This document shows positions 1-10,550 of a DNA stretch of 64,000 nucleotides, one piece after another. Each line of letters opens with the position of its first letter. Within the stretch, counting starts at the first letter, position 1. The stretch covers positions 471,085-535,084 of the forward strand of contig VZTJ01001390.1 in NCBI GenBank assembly GCA_013397795.1, in the 5' to 3' direction. The notes beneath the pieces were generated by a model. The model saw only the letters and a list, made by a program, of their open reading frames with translations. It had not been told where the DNA came from and searched no databases. A program made the position numbers and the translations under genes. Source of the stretch: Orthonyx spaldingii (taxonomy: Eukaryota; Chordata; Aves; Passeriformes; Orthonychidae).

Positions 1-1194
1 TGCAAGCCTTGTGTTCCATAAACCCCTCCGCTGATAGCTCTCATCTGCGACCCTCCTCCGAGACTGGCTTCGGGCTGATTATTCCTGAAGAAAACATCTC
101 TATAAGGCAGTCCTCAGCTCTGGCTTGCAATCAACAAGTCAGCTCTGAAACACTTCTTTCAGCCAGCTTAGGCAATTTTCACTGCAAAATTAAAAGGAAA
201 AATTGTCCAGAGACAAAGCATTACACAGAGCACATGGGCAATAAGATCCGGAATAGCTCTGGAGTCGTGGCCAAAAACTGGTTAGTTTGGATTGCGGTGG
301 GAGCCCTTGGAGCTGTGAGGCAGCAGCTGAAGGGAGACCTGAGGAAATTGAAGCAGCTGTTCCAGCCTCCTTTCCTCCTCAGCACACATGGGTGAGGGAG
401 GGCAGGAGCTCTGAGCTGTGGCTGAGCCCAGGTGTCCAAGCTCTGCAGGAAGAAGAAATCCTAAGGAAGTAGGTGGGAAAGAAGAGGAGAACCAGCTGAG
501 CAAGGAACACACCTGAGTGGGAAGCCAGCAAGGCTTTGTGCCTACCTGCAGAAGCAGGAGGTGAGAGGAACAACTCCAGGATTAAAGGTCCTGAGGTGTG
601 CAAGGCAGGCAAAGGGATGCTGAGGAGAGCCAGGCAGCAGCATCCTCTCAGGGTGCCATGGCACTCAGTCTGGATTCCCTGCCATCCCAACAGCCACAGA
701 TCAAACACTGGCTGTTGGAGTGTTGGGGTGCTGGGGGTAATGCTGTACCCCACGTGCCACCTTAGTTAAGTCTGGATGGCCAAGTGAAGCCTTTAAGCCA
801 CCTGGAATTTCTCCTGGAGGTATTTCACCAGAGCCTTGAGGGCCTAAGGACCAAGGAAAGACGCTCCCACCTGCTTCTCCCATCTCCCCAACATTTTCCT
901 TTTCCTAGCTACAGAAGAACTTCACTATGTTCAGATTTTCCTCCGTGCTCTTGAAATCCCAGACTCCTCTGGTGTGTCTTTGGTTCCACACGGCCTTTTC
1001 CCCATAAATCACTCATTCAGGTCTAGATTGATATTAACCATTTTGCCAGAAACTCCTTATCTGCACAAGCTGCTGCTGAGCCCAACTGGATCTGTCCACA
1101 CCAAATGGAGAGAAATTATGAATGTGCTTCATCAGTCAAGGCAAGGAAAGTGATAGCAGTGAGCAGAGACAGTAAATAAGGAAAGTATCCACCG
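1..1194. other. unique non-coding sequence
   Basis: No repeat family, RNA gene or convincing exon is recognised. Short open frames occur on both strands and overlap each other without codon-like bias, as expected by chance. Confidence 0.6.
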
Positions 1195-1345
1195 AGTATT
1201 TCCAAAGTAAATCAAGTTACGGCTACAATTAGAGGAAATAGAGATTTTGTCTGCAATTACAGTCCTGTTACTTCTCCCATCCACACAGACAGTTATGCAG
1301 CATCAAAATGAAGAACTGACTTGCATTTTTAAAGTTTCAGGGTTT
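1195..1345. promoter_or_regulatory. candidate conserved non-coding element (AT-rich block)
   Basis: AT-rich and CpG-poor, with dense AATTA/TAAT/TTGCAT-type words (for example CAATTA and TTGCATTTTT), and free of recognisable repeats. This composition is typical of vertebrate developmental enhancers. The call is compositional inference only, because no alignment is available. Confidence 0.25.
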
Positions 1346-1624
1346 TTTTTCCCCAGCTGGGAGAACAGGTTTGAATCTCCCTCTCTCCTCCCCCATTTAG
1401 CCAGCTCTACTTAACTCAGCTGTGACTTGAATATTCAATTCAAAATCAGGGAAGAGCTGAGGGTATGGATGAAACCCAGCCCAGGAGGTTTTGGCCAGAA
1501 AGTAGACAAATGCAGCCCTAAAGCCCCCTGTGCTCAGCAAGGCACAACTGGAGGAATTCATTAACCATTTTCCTGGGGCATTTTTCATAAGTCCAGGTTG
1601 TAGCAGGTGAACCCTACTCCGCCC

Positions 1625-1805
1625 AGTCTGTGTTCAAACAATGACAGTAATGATTTCTTGATATTGAAAAAGGATAAAACCTTAACTGGCCCCATCTAAT
1701 TGGTCATGGAAGGCAAATGATTATAGACTGGGATATAGAAGGCGGCGATTCATGGAAGTTTGACAATCAATCTAATTAATAATCTTCAGTTAATTTCTTG
1801 CTGTC
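1625..1805. promoter_or_regulatory. candidate conserved non-coding element
   Basis: AT-rich segment with many homeodomain-type TAAT/ATTA cores, such as CTAATTAATAATC near 1771. It has an inverted CCAAT (ATTGG) near 1698 inside CTAATTGGTC, and a TGACAATCAATC word near 1761. It contrasts with the GC-richer sequence after 1810 and contains no repeat that I recognise. The regulatory role is inferred from composition and motif density alone. Confidence 0.3.
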
Positions 1806-3104
1806 TCTTAAGAGGTAAAAAGGAGAGGTGTGACTGTTGTGGATGGAGACACAGCCCAGCAGCTCTGCCAGCCACAGGGTGACAGCTCGACCTTGCGAGT
1901 GTCACCGCTTCCTGGGAATTCTGCCTCCAAATCCAAGCCCCTGCTGTGAGCGTGGGGGGAAGGAGCAGCCCCTCTTGGAGATAAGAAGTGACAATAAGTG
2001 CCCCAGAACCCTGACGTGCTGGGACACGTGGGGACAGAAGCCAGGACAGAAGGACACGGCTCCCTGCGAGGCGCTGGAGCGGAGCAGCCCAGCGGGGTCT
2101 TGCCTTCAGCCAGGACAATGCCCTTGGAATGCTCTCCTGCCTCTTAAAATCTTGTCTGCTTCGAGCTGCCTGCAACCCTTTCCATCCTGACCAAAGCCAA
2201 ACCCTGGGCAGAGATACACAAAGCGCAACAAATACATATTTTGCCCTCAGTGTGGAGTTTGTGCAGGGTTCTTTGGGCCTTTCCAACCCTGAGACGGAGA
2301 CTCCTCACCTAGTCCAGCTTGCAGGAAGGGTCTGACTCCCCACATGACCCCAGTGCTTGCTCTCAGGGTGGGGTTGGAAGGAATAAATGGAGATGAAAGC
2401 AGTGACCTGCACAGGGTGGCTCTGCCTCAAGAGGATCCCAAACCTTGGCTCAGGCAGGACCTTCCTTCCTCAGCACCACAGCCTGGCTCCCACGCTCCTC
2501 TTCCCCACCTGGCTGCATCCTCCAGCCTCCTGTGCCCGGGTCTGAGTCCCAGTGGGATAACACAGGATCTCACACCACTGCCTCATTATCCTGATCGTTC
2601 TAATCACCTCATTAGGCACCTCACTACTCCAGCGTGAGGTTGCCTTTCCCACCATCAAGCTCATCCTGAGAGCAGGAGAGGGATGATCCTTCTGGATATG
2701 CAGAGGGCTTCGAGAAGGCAGAAGCCAAAAGTGACTAAAACTGAGGGATATTGCAGTAAATAATGCAGGATTGGATGCACATGGCAATGCCAGCCTCTTC
2801 CCTCTCAGAGCTTTCCTTCCTACTAAACATGTCCAGTTAAAACAGGGATTAAAATTAAAATAGAATTGCTGTCGTGCAAGAGTGGGGGAAAGCTTTTAAG
2901 CCTTTCCCTCTCAAAAGTCAGAGAAAAGGCTAGAAATTCCTACAATTTGTAGAACACATGGCAAAAAAATGAAAACCAATAGAGAAGAAATTTGATCCAA
3001 GGATTATGATGCTCCAATCTGAACCAGGGCAAACTTCAGCTCACCTGAAAGTCCCACACAGCAACCGGGGCTTCTAATTTAAAGAGAATATTTTAAACAG
3101 CCCA
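1806..3104. other. unique non-coding sequence
   Basis: GC-moderate at the start and AT-richer after 2800. Open frames of up to 166 codons overlap on both strands and match nothing recognisable. No repeat is identified. Confidence 0.55.
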
Positions 3105-3133
3105 GATTTTTCTTTTTTCTTTTTTTTTTTTTT
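3105..3133. repeat. poly-T low-complexity tract
   Basis: T-rich stretch ending in an uninterrupted run of 13 T at 3121-3133. It could be an independent homopolymer expansion, since no retroposon body is recognised next to it. Confidence 0.85.
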
Positions 3134-3840
3134 AATCAAATGAGAAAATTAATATTTAAAAATCCTCCCTGGAAAAAAACAGGTTTTCAGTGGAAAACAG
3201 CTGAAATGAAAAATCTTTTTGCAGGTTTTCTCTGAAGAGGAAAAGGCATTTTTCATGGAAATGGATGGAACCTGTTTTCTTTCCTGATGAAAGGGAATGG
3301 TGCTTCTGAACAAATCCCTGCAAAGAGGACAGTCCATGCCAGGGCACAGAACATCTCCAGGCTTTTCCCCGAAACTGGCCCTGGCAGAAACCCTTCAGTG
3401 CTGCACTGGCTCCTAATGCAGGTTTCAGTTAAAGCAAAGAGTTCGACTCAATTCAAAACAAAGCTCTTCAATTTGGATTTTTCCCAGTGGTTTTGTTGTG
3501 GTTTCGAAAGTGAAGCTAAAATCAACAATTACAGAAATTGCTATGCCTGTGTAATGAGCACAGCAGTGGAAAATTCCCATCCAGCTCTGGACTCAAACTC
3601 AGAGCAGATCCTGCTCACAGGATTGGCTTTGAAGAGCCAAATAAATTTTCCTCTGAGTTCTCAGGAAGCACTGCTGAAATATCCCCTCCTGGAATGAAAC
3701 CCACCCTGCAAACTGAGAGCAAAATCCCAGCCTTAAAAGGGATCATGATTTGCCCTCCCAGACAAGGCAGTGGTGCCCTACCAGCACAGAACCTTGTCCC
3801 TGGAAGTGCTTAATTCCATATGCTTCAGAGGATAGAAGGT
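3134..3840. other. unique non-coding sequence
   Basis: AT-moderate sequence with no recognised repeat or gene. A 136-codon open frame on the plus strand (3287-3697) shows no recognisable domain. Confidence 0.5.
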
Positions 3841-4070
3841 AAAAAAATAATTAAAAGGCCCTTAATGCATCTGGCCAATTAAATAAAGCTGTAAATGGCA
3901 AGGAAATAATTCCTCGCTGACCCCTGCAGCCATCAGCTGCTGACCTGCAGCATGAGAATTGATTAGCCCTATCTTAGCATGGCTTGTATAACTACAAATG
4001 TTATTATTGGCCATAAAATCAGCCAGCCCTTTATGCAGCCCATTGGTGGCATTTGGCTCCCTGACCTCCC
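3841..4070. promoter_or_regulatory. candidate conserved non-coding element
   Basis: Begins with an AT-rich core containing AATTAAAAGG and CCAATTAAATAAAG, followed by ATTGATTAG near 3958 and ATTATTATTGG near 4001. E-box-like CAGCTG occurs around 3936. No repeat is recognised and base composition changes sharply at both ends. This is an enhancer-like texture; function is inferred only. Confidence 0.3.
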
Positions 4071-5570
4071 CAGCCGTGAATTTTGCCGGCTGGAAGGAGC
4101 AGCCCTGGGGTGGGAAGAGCCTTTCTGTGCTTCCCTGTGGAACTGGGCCTGGGGGAGGTGGTTTCCAATGGTGGGCAGCGCTGTCCCAGTTTGTCCCAGT
4201 CCAGCTCTCAGTAAATCTGGTGCAGTGAGGGGTAAGTGCCCAGAACAAGCTCAGCCTTACAGCTCTGGGCTGCTGCTGTCGTTCTCCACCAGGGCCTGGC
4301 CTTGGGGGCAGCAGGAGAGCCCAGGCTTCCCTCAGCCCCTCTCACTCCGTTAATAACACGGCTGAGTGAAATCCTCCCCTTTTCCTCAGAGGCAGCAGAG
4401 CTGGGGTGGAATCTGCCCTTGTCTTCCTCCCCAAGAAAATCCCATTTTCCTGGCACAAGTGCTCACTCAGCACCTGCCCTGGAGCAGAGCCCCCGGGCCA
4501 AAAGCTGCTTCCAAGCACCTTTGGAGCTGATCAGTAAGGAATTGCTGGCTCTGTCGCAGCTCAGAGTCATCTCTCCAGCTGTCATACCTCTTTCCTCTTC
4601 CTCCCTCGACCTTTTGTACTGGGCTGGATGCACAGGGAACCACACTGGGTCCCCAGGAGCTCTGGGAAGCAAACTGGCAGGTGACATTAGGAACAGGGAA
4701 CAGCTTCCCTCTGGGCAGAGCTGGAGCTGTGTGATCTGGAGACATGAGCTGGTGCTGACAGCACCGATGTGGCTGCATGGTACCTTCCAAAAATCTGGAT
4801 AAATCTGATGACTTTGGTACCTAAAAGGTACGGAGGGTATCGCAGTAGAGATACGAGAGTTGGAGCCCGAAAGCTGAAATCTGGGGTGAGTTTTTATCCA
4901 GTTCAACCCCTCAAGACCATCAGGGAATGGATATTTCCCATGTCCCAGACAAACCTTGAGGACACAGGTGTCTGGGGAGGGGTTGCTCTATGGCAGGACA
5001 CAGAATCCCATCACCTCAACCATCACCACAGCCTGGGAAGAAGGAGAAGCAGGGAATGTTGGGATGCTACCAAAACTGGGGGTGCTCTGAGGACATTTTT
5101 CCGCTTGGACTGTGTTGAGAAGGGAGTCTGAAAGAGGAATAACCAGCCCTGGCCACTCCAGGGCACCAGCAAAGCCCAGCCCAGTGCCAAAAAATTCCCC
5201 AAATGGTCCAAATGATCTATGCACAAGTTTGATGCCTCTGGGGACCAATGGCAGTGGCCAAACTAAAGCAACCCACCCTGTTTTGGGCACAGCACCAGAG
5301 ACTGTCTTCAAATGAGGAACCAAAGCTGACCTCAGGGGATGCCGAGACAGAGGCTGGAGGAGATGGGAATTGCACCAGGTTTCCAGCCTTTCCTGGAGGG
5401 CTTGCTGTGGGCAGGAGATGCTCCATGCTGAGGAACAGTCCCCTTACACCCTGTTCCCGACACTGGTGTCACACTGTCCCCTCCTCACCTGGAGTCTGGA
5501 AGACACCTCGGCTGCTCAGGGGAGCACGTTTGCATCCACAGCCTCAAAACAAAGCCTTTCTTTCCTAAAG
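4071..5570. other. unique non-coding sequence
   Basis: GC-richer sequence with long overlapping open frames, the largest 188 codons at 4236-4802 plus. These have no recognisable domain, and three to four frames are open at once, which argues for chance openness. No repeat is recognised. Confidence 0.5.
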
Positions 5571-5640
5571 GACAAGAAGCAGAGGGGAGAGAAACAAAAG
5601 GAAAGGCAGGAGGGGAAGGGGGACAACAGGGAGGGGCAGC
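5571..5640. repeat. purine-rich low-complexity tract
   Basis: G/A-rich stretch made of AAGAAGCAGAGGGGAGAG-like words. The 129-codon plus-strand frame across it is therefore compositionally biased (lysine, glutamate, arginine and glycine rich). Confidence 0.6.
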
Positions 5641-5982
5641 TGTGCACTCCAGCCCCAGCCCTGCCTGAACTCCACTTACCTGGAAACTCCTTCCTTTTGC
5701 TGACAGCCCCAGTCAGCATGGGGCTGGCTGCACCCTCTGGAGAGCCGGGGAGGGAGTGAAGCTTGCACTCACCTGCAGGGCTGGCAAAAGCCTGAGGTGC
5801 TGAAACCTCTTAGAAAGGCGTCTGTGTTGGTATTTAACGTGTGCACAGGAGCAGAGCTGAGAAAGGTGGGTGTGAACGGCCGTGTGAATGTGCAGCACCC
5901 CATCCCAGGGGGATCCTGCTGCAGCCCTTCCCTCTCAGCCTGTGCTGCTCAGGTCCTGCACACAGAGGGGCTCAGAAGGCAG

Positions 5983-5988
5983 GATTCA
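5983..5988. repeat. target-site duplication, copy 1 (GATTCA)
   Basis: The hexamer GATTCA directly abuts the outer base of the solo LTR and is repeated exactly at 6248-6253. Six-base duplications are characteristic of class II (alpha/beta-like) avian retroviral integration. Confidence 0.8.
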
Positions 5989-6247
5989 TGTTGCTGTTGG
6001 ACCGAAAGCGGAACACAAGGACTTAGCAATCTGAGAGAATGCTGAGTGAATTTATTAATTATGAACAGATTTATATACACACGAGAAGGCTGTTCGGATC
6101 AGATGAGACCAGTCCACCCCCCTGGGACTGATTGGGCAGAACTCTGACCGCCTGTTTCCAAAAGCCACTCTCAGTAACATGAAACTCATCTTATATTTAT
6201 AAAACTTTCAGTAGAATTCCCATGAGAAAGAGTTCTGTGCTGTTACA
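5989..6247 (-). mobile_element. solo LTR of an avian class II (ERVK/alpha-beta-like) endogenous retrovirus
   Basis: Read on the minus strand, this 259-bp element begins TGTAACAGC and ends GCAACA, so it has the canonical TG...CA retroviral termini with a short TGT...ACA inverted end. In transcriptional order it has a CCAAT box at 6135-6131, a TATATAAA box at 6077-6070 and an AATAAA polyadenylation signal at 6056-6051. The TATA and AATAAA signals lie close together, as in avian leukosis-type LTRs with a short R region. It is bounded by a perfect 6-bp duplication, GATTCA (5983-5988 and 6248-6253). No gag, pol or env sequence is next to it, so it is a solo LTR left by LTR-LTR recombination. The intact duplication and signals suggest a fairly young insertion. 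The family name is inferred from structure; a library search would settle it. Confidence 0.85.
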
Positions 6248-6253
6248 GATTCA
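6248..6253. repeat. target-site duplication, copy 2 (GATTCA)
   Basis: Exact copy of the hexamer at 5983-5988, immediately beyond the 5' (minus-strand) end of the LTR. Confidence 0.8.
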
Positions 6254-7050
6254 CACCAGCCACGTGCTTCCATGGATCGCTCCAAGGATCTCCCCACAAC
6301 AGCCAGACAAGCCAAGAATACTCTCCAGAGCCTCACTCATCCCCTTTACCCAAAGGAAGGGAAGGAGGAGCAGGAATAGTCCCAGCTGACAGTCATCCAG
6401 GTGGGCTGTCAAAAGGCTGGAATAAAAAATAACCTGCATTTTGTTGGCTGCATCTCTCCTACCCGGTCCCAAATGGTGTTTGGGCAGGGATATGTCCCAC
6501 TGTGGCTCTGCAACGGGGGTGGCAGGAACAGAGAAGGTAAAAGGAAAGGGAATAAAGACAGCAAAGGAATGGCAGTGAAGGCAGAGGAAGGAAAATAAAG
6601 AGGTGAGTGGGCACAAGAGCACAAGGCAGGGGGGCTGAATCCATCAGAGGAACAACTCAGCAGCTGCTCCTGCCTTCACCCCGAGCTTTGCTGGAGCTCT
6701 GGCTAAGTCTAACAACAAATACCCACTGTACCAGGGAGATTATCCACATTCAAACAAGCAGGAGGGAAGCAGGGCCCAAACAGAGGAACCGATGGCATCC
6801 CTGAGGACTGAGCAAGGCGTTCCAGACCCTGGATGCTGGTGCTGCCTGCACATCCCATTGCACAGGGAGCACCAGACCAAGGCTCTCCCTCCTCCCAAGT
6901 CTGAAGGTCGGGTCTAGGATGGTGCAGCCAAATGCAGAATCTGATGGAATGTTTTTAATCACAGCCACGAGCTCTCTATTGCAGCTTGTGAGAGCTTTAA
7001 CGTGTTGGTCGCTTTGGGGTGAAAAGGAGCCGAATTTTGGTTCACATACA
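6254..7050. other. unique non-coding sequence
   Basis: Includes a purine-rich patch near 6530-6600. No repeat, RNA gene or convincing exon is recognised. Confidence 0.5.
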
Positions 7051-7395
7051 CACAGAATCCCAGAATGGCTGGGGTTGGAAAGGACCTTAAAGCTCATCCA
7101 GTGCCACCCCCTGCCACGGCCTTGGACACTTCCAGGCACCCAGGGGCAGCCACAGCTTCTCTGGGCACCCTGTGCCAGGGTCTCCCCACCCTCACAGGGA
7201 ACAATTCCTTCTCAATATCCCATCTAAGTCTACTCTCTGAAAGCCATTCCCCCTCATGCTGTCCCTCACCCATTGTCCAAAGTCCCTTTCCAGCTCTCCT
7301 GGAGCCCCTTTAGGCACAGGAAGGGTCTCCCAGTTCTCCTTGGAGCCTTCTCTTCTCCATGTTGAGCTCTCTCAGCCCAGCAGTGCCCAGATGAG
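7051..7395 (-). mobile_element. CR1 LINE, 3' fragment
   Basis: Antisense copy of a CR1 3' end. From its 3' terminus at 7051 it reads (plus strand) CAGAATCCCAGAATGG, a GGTTGGAAAGGACCTTAAAG block, GGCAGCCACAGCTTCTCTGG, the CCCTGTGCCAGGG block, and then TCTTCTCCATGTTGAG near the truncated 5' side. CR1 is a non-LTR retrotransposon that moves by target-primed reverse transcription and is usually 5'-truncated. This copy keeps only about 345 bp and no reverse transcriptase, so it is inactive. The open frames across it on both strands are by-products of the repeat. Confidence 0.92.
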
Positions 7396-7940
7396 CGCTC
7401 CAGAAATGCCCTTCCTGCCTAAAAGAGACCCTTGGAAGAGCAGCACACGTAGAAAAGCAGAAGATTCAGTAATGAGGTGGTGCTGAAAACCCCCTGAACA
7501 AGTCAAGGCAACAAACGAGATGCTGCAGTCAGAGTCAAACATCATAAACAACCCTAACTCTGCCTTCCCTTTCCAGGCAAAAATCAAACCTCAAGACAAG
7601 CCTACAAGCACAGCGAGATGTTTGCAGGAAAATGCAGGTTTTGAAAAGTACGGGTAACAGTTCCTTGGATAAAAAATATTCAATTCCCCTCATTAAAACT
7701 CTGCCTGCAAAATCCATTGAGCAAAACACGTGGCCAGCTCTTCTTGTTCTGCCTCCCCTCAGCTTAAATGCATCATCCATACCAAAACAAGGCTCTGGAT
7801 AGAGATCTCAAATAAATGTAAGGATTTCTGGAGTTTCCCAGCCAAGCAGCTTTCGGGATTCGGAATTACAAACCAGGTTAGGAATATTTCCCAGAGATTC
7901 ATTAAAATGTTTTACTAGACCTCTTAAAAATACACACCTT
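7396..7940. other. unique non-coding sequence
   Basis: No repeat or gene is recognised. Composition shifts to AT-rich towards 7940. Confidence 0.5.
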
Positions 7941-8055
7941 AAAAGGAAAAAAAAACCCAAACAAAACAAAAAACCCAAACCCAAAACAACAAAAAACTCA
8001 AACCAAAACAAGAAACCCTAAGCAAATAAAGGGAGAAGGAAAAAAAAGAAAATAC
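7941..8055. repeat. A-rich low-complexity tract (AAAC/AAACCC-like)
   Basis: Plus strand is dominated by A runs interrupted by C (AAACAAAAC- and AAACCCAAAC-type words). This is a degenerate simple repeat rather than a poly-A tail, since no retroposon body precedes it. Confidence 0.85.
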
Positions 8056-8984
8056 TGTTGCTGCTTAAGCAGGTACAACTGCAATGGATGAGTGTGTTCA
8101 ATTACAGTAATTATTTAAAGCTCTGTTCATGTTTCTGCATCTCTTCATCCTCACTGATGCCATGAGAACATCAAAGAACACACCTAACGTGTGTCGCACG
8201 TGGTACCTGCTCCTACCACCTCTCCTAGACACAGAGAAGGATGACTGTGCACTGCAGTGTTTTCTTTCAGTGGGATTTTGATTTAGAGGGGTTATTCTTC
8301 CACTTTCTACTCTTCTAATCTGATACTTGACTCAAAAGAGGGGCAAGGTATCCCACTCCTGCTGGAGGAAAAGCCAAAACGCAGCACTCTCGTGCTGAAC
8401 ACAGAATTTTTTGCTTGATGCCACCTTGAGTCATTTTCTTCTTGTCCTTTCAGTAAATGCCCTGAAGGAATAAACACACCCGAGGCTGAACAAAAGCGTT
8501 CCAAACTAACACATAACAACCTGCTTTTTAGGAGAGTTGTGTGAGCCCTTGAAAAAACCCAATAGTCTCTTGACTTAATGCTGGAATCCACTAGAGCAGG
8601 TTTTTATCTCCCGTCAGGAAGGAGCAAATACAAACACAGGCACAGGGAAGCACCCACAGGGATCATGGGTGGAATTTTCAGTTCTTGTATGGGACACAAA
8701 GCCCAGTTCAGGCTCTCACTGCTGTCCCAAATCTGCTCAGGCCGTGTCAGGACAGGTTTTGTGTTGGGCTGACTCCTTTTCCTTAGTCAATATAAACTTT
8801 TCCATGAGGTCTGGATAATTCAGCAGAGGTGGAACAGCATTCCAGCAGCAGATCTGACCCCAGCGCTCATGACAGGGTTAACCAGAGATGCCCAGGTCAT
8901 GGAACCACAGCTCCCAAAACCAAATCCTCCTGAGCCTTGACCCGTTGCACTTTGTTGGAATTCCAAGACATCAAGAGAATAAAT
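8056..8984. other. unique non-coding sequence
   Basis: No repeat, RNA gene or exon is recognised. Confidence 0.5.
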
Positions 8985-9495
8985 GGCACACCATGGAATT
9001 ATTAAGGTTGGAAAAGCTCTCCAAGACCATCGAGTCCAACCTGTGACTGATCCACCTTGTCACCAGCTCTGAGTGCCACGTCCAGGCCTTCCTTGGACAC
9101 CTCGAAGGATGGGGACCCCAAACCCCCCTGGGCAGCCCCTTCCAGTGTTTAACAACCCTTTCCATGAGGAAATTGCTCCTAATGTCCAACCTGACCCTCC
9201 CCTGGCCCAGCCTGAGGCCGTTCCCTCTCCTCCTGTCCCTGTGCCCTGGGAGCAGAGCCCGACCCCCCCCAGCTGCCCCCTCCTGTCAGGGAGTTGTGCA
9301 GAGCCACAAGGTCCCCCCTGAGCCTCCTTTTCTCCGGGCTGAGCCCCTTTTCCAGCTCCCTCAGCTGCTCCTGGGGCTCCAGCCCCTTCTCCAGCTCCAT
9401 TCCCTGCCCTGGACATGCTCCAGCCTCTCCAGGTCTCTCTTGCACTGAGGGGCCCAGAACTGGGCACAGCTCTGCCCAGGTGACCTCATCAGCCC
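8985..9495 (-). mobile_element. CR1 LINE, 3' fragment
   Basis: Antisense CR1 of about 510 bp. On the plus strand it runs from TTATTAAGGTTGGAAAAG near 8999, through CCAAGACCATCGAGTCCAAC and the TTTAACAACCCTTTCC block, to CACTGAGGGGCCCAGAACTG near 9444. These are standard blocks of the avian CR1 3' region in order and without large gaps. It is 5'-truncated and carries no intact coding region. It belongs to a different subfamily from the copy at 7051 but resembles the one at 10231. Confidence 0.93.
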
Positions 9496-10230
9496 ATTTG
9501 AGGGAAATTATCTGTAAACACTGGATGTACTGAGCTGGTTTAAGAGATTCCCCAGAGCAGACCCAGCTTGGTCACTCAGCTCTCCCATCTCAAAGGCCAC
9601 CAGAGATAGACCAGGTCCTTCTGGGCAGAACTGACAGAGCAGCACCTGCCACCACATCCAGACCCTTTGGTGACACTGCCATGGACCAGCAGATTCTCTT
9701 TTTAGCTCATTGCTTCTAAGCAGGAAGTATTTTTAATTTCTTCCAGCTTTAGGGATAATGTTAGCCACCACAAATGAAATGAAAGATACCTCCCAAAATG
9801 CATTTTCAAAAGAACCCTAAATATTAAACACCATTCAAGGCAGATGCAGCCAGGGTTGTAACTGGAAGCTGCAGAGAATGCTCTTTCAGGATTCACAGTA
9901 ATTGGCATTTTGTGAAAAGGTCCACGTAATAAAAATGTTCACAAATAAGGGCCAGCTCCTCCAAAACATGCAGCTCATTCAGGCAACACGTACCCCAAAA
10001 GTACCCCAAAACTGGCCAGGTAAACTATGTGGATGTGTCCCTGCATGCCTCCAGTGGTGCAAAGCAGGAGAAACACAGCAGGAAAGGTTCCTGGAAGGGG
10101 AGCAAGAACTTTATAAGGTCTGGAATGGCTTTTCCATGAAGAGCAACCCAATGAGTTGGGATGCTGCAGCTGAGAAAAGAGGGAGGTGAAGGGGGTTCAA
10201 AAATCATGAGTCACTGGAGGAGTGGGGGAG
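9496..10230. other. unique non-coding spacer between two CR1 copies
   Basis: No repeat or gene is recognised. The middle part (about 9700-9900) is AT-rich. Confidence 0.5.
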
Positions 10231-10550
10231 GATCACAGAATCCCGGGATCATTGAAACTGGAAAAGTCCTCCAAGACCATGGAGTCCCAGCTGTGCCCAA
10301 TGCCCACCTTGTCCCCAGCCCAGAGCTCTGAGTGCCACATCCAGGTGTTCCTTGGACACCTCCAGGAGTAGGGACTCCAAACCTCCCTGGGCAGCCCTTT
10401 CCAATGTTTAACAACCTTTTCCATGAAGAAGTTGCTCCTGATGTCCAACCTAGCATAGCTCAAAGCCATTTCCCCTTTTCCTGTCACTGCCTGGGAGCAG
10501 AGCCTGACCTCAGCTTGCCACCAGCTCCCTTCAGGTACAAAACTGCTCCT
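10231..10550 (-). mobile_element. CR1 LINE, 3' fragment
   Basis: Antisense CR1 related to the copy at 8985. It has CAGAATCCCGGGATCATTG at the 3' end, then CCTCCAAGACCATGGAGTCC, the TTTAACAACCTTTTCCATGA block and GTTGCTCCTGATGTCCAACC. It diverges after about 10480, with part of the usual sequence missing. It is inactive and 5'-truncated. Confidence 0.9.

Noticed and set aside
1363..1382. B-box-like GGTTTGAATCTCC suggesting a tRNA or tRNA-derived SINE
   Set aside because: No A box at the proper distance upstream and no cloverleaf pairing.
5983..6253. A full provirus around the 5.99-kb LTR
   Set aside because: The duplication lies directly at both ends of a single LTR, and no gag, pol or env sequence or second LTR is seen in the flanks.
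7941..8055. AAACCC-type words as an interstitial telomeric repeat
   Set aside because: The vertebrate telomere unit is CCCTAA. Only one such hexamer is present and the tract is irregular A-rich sequence.
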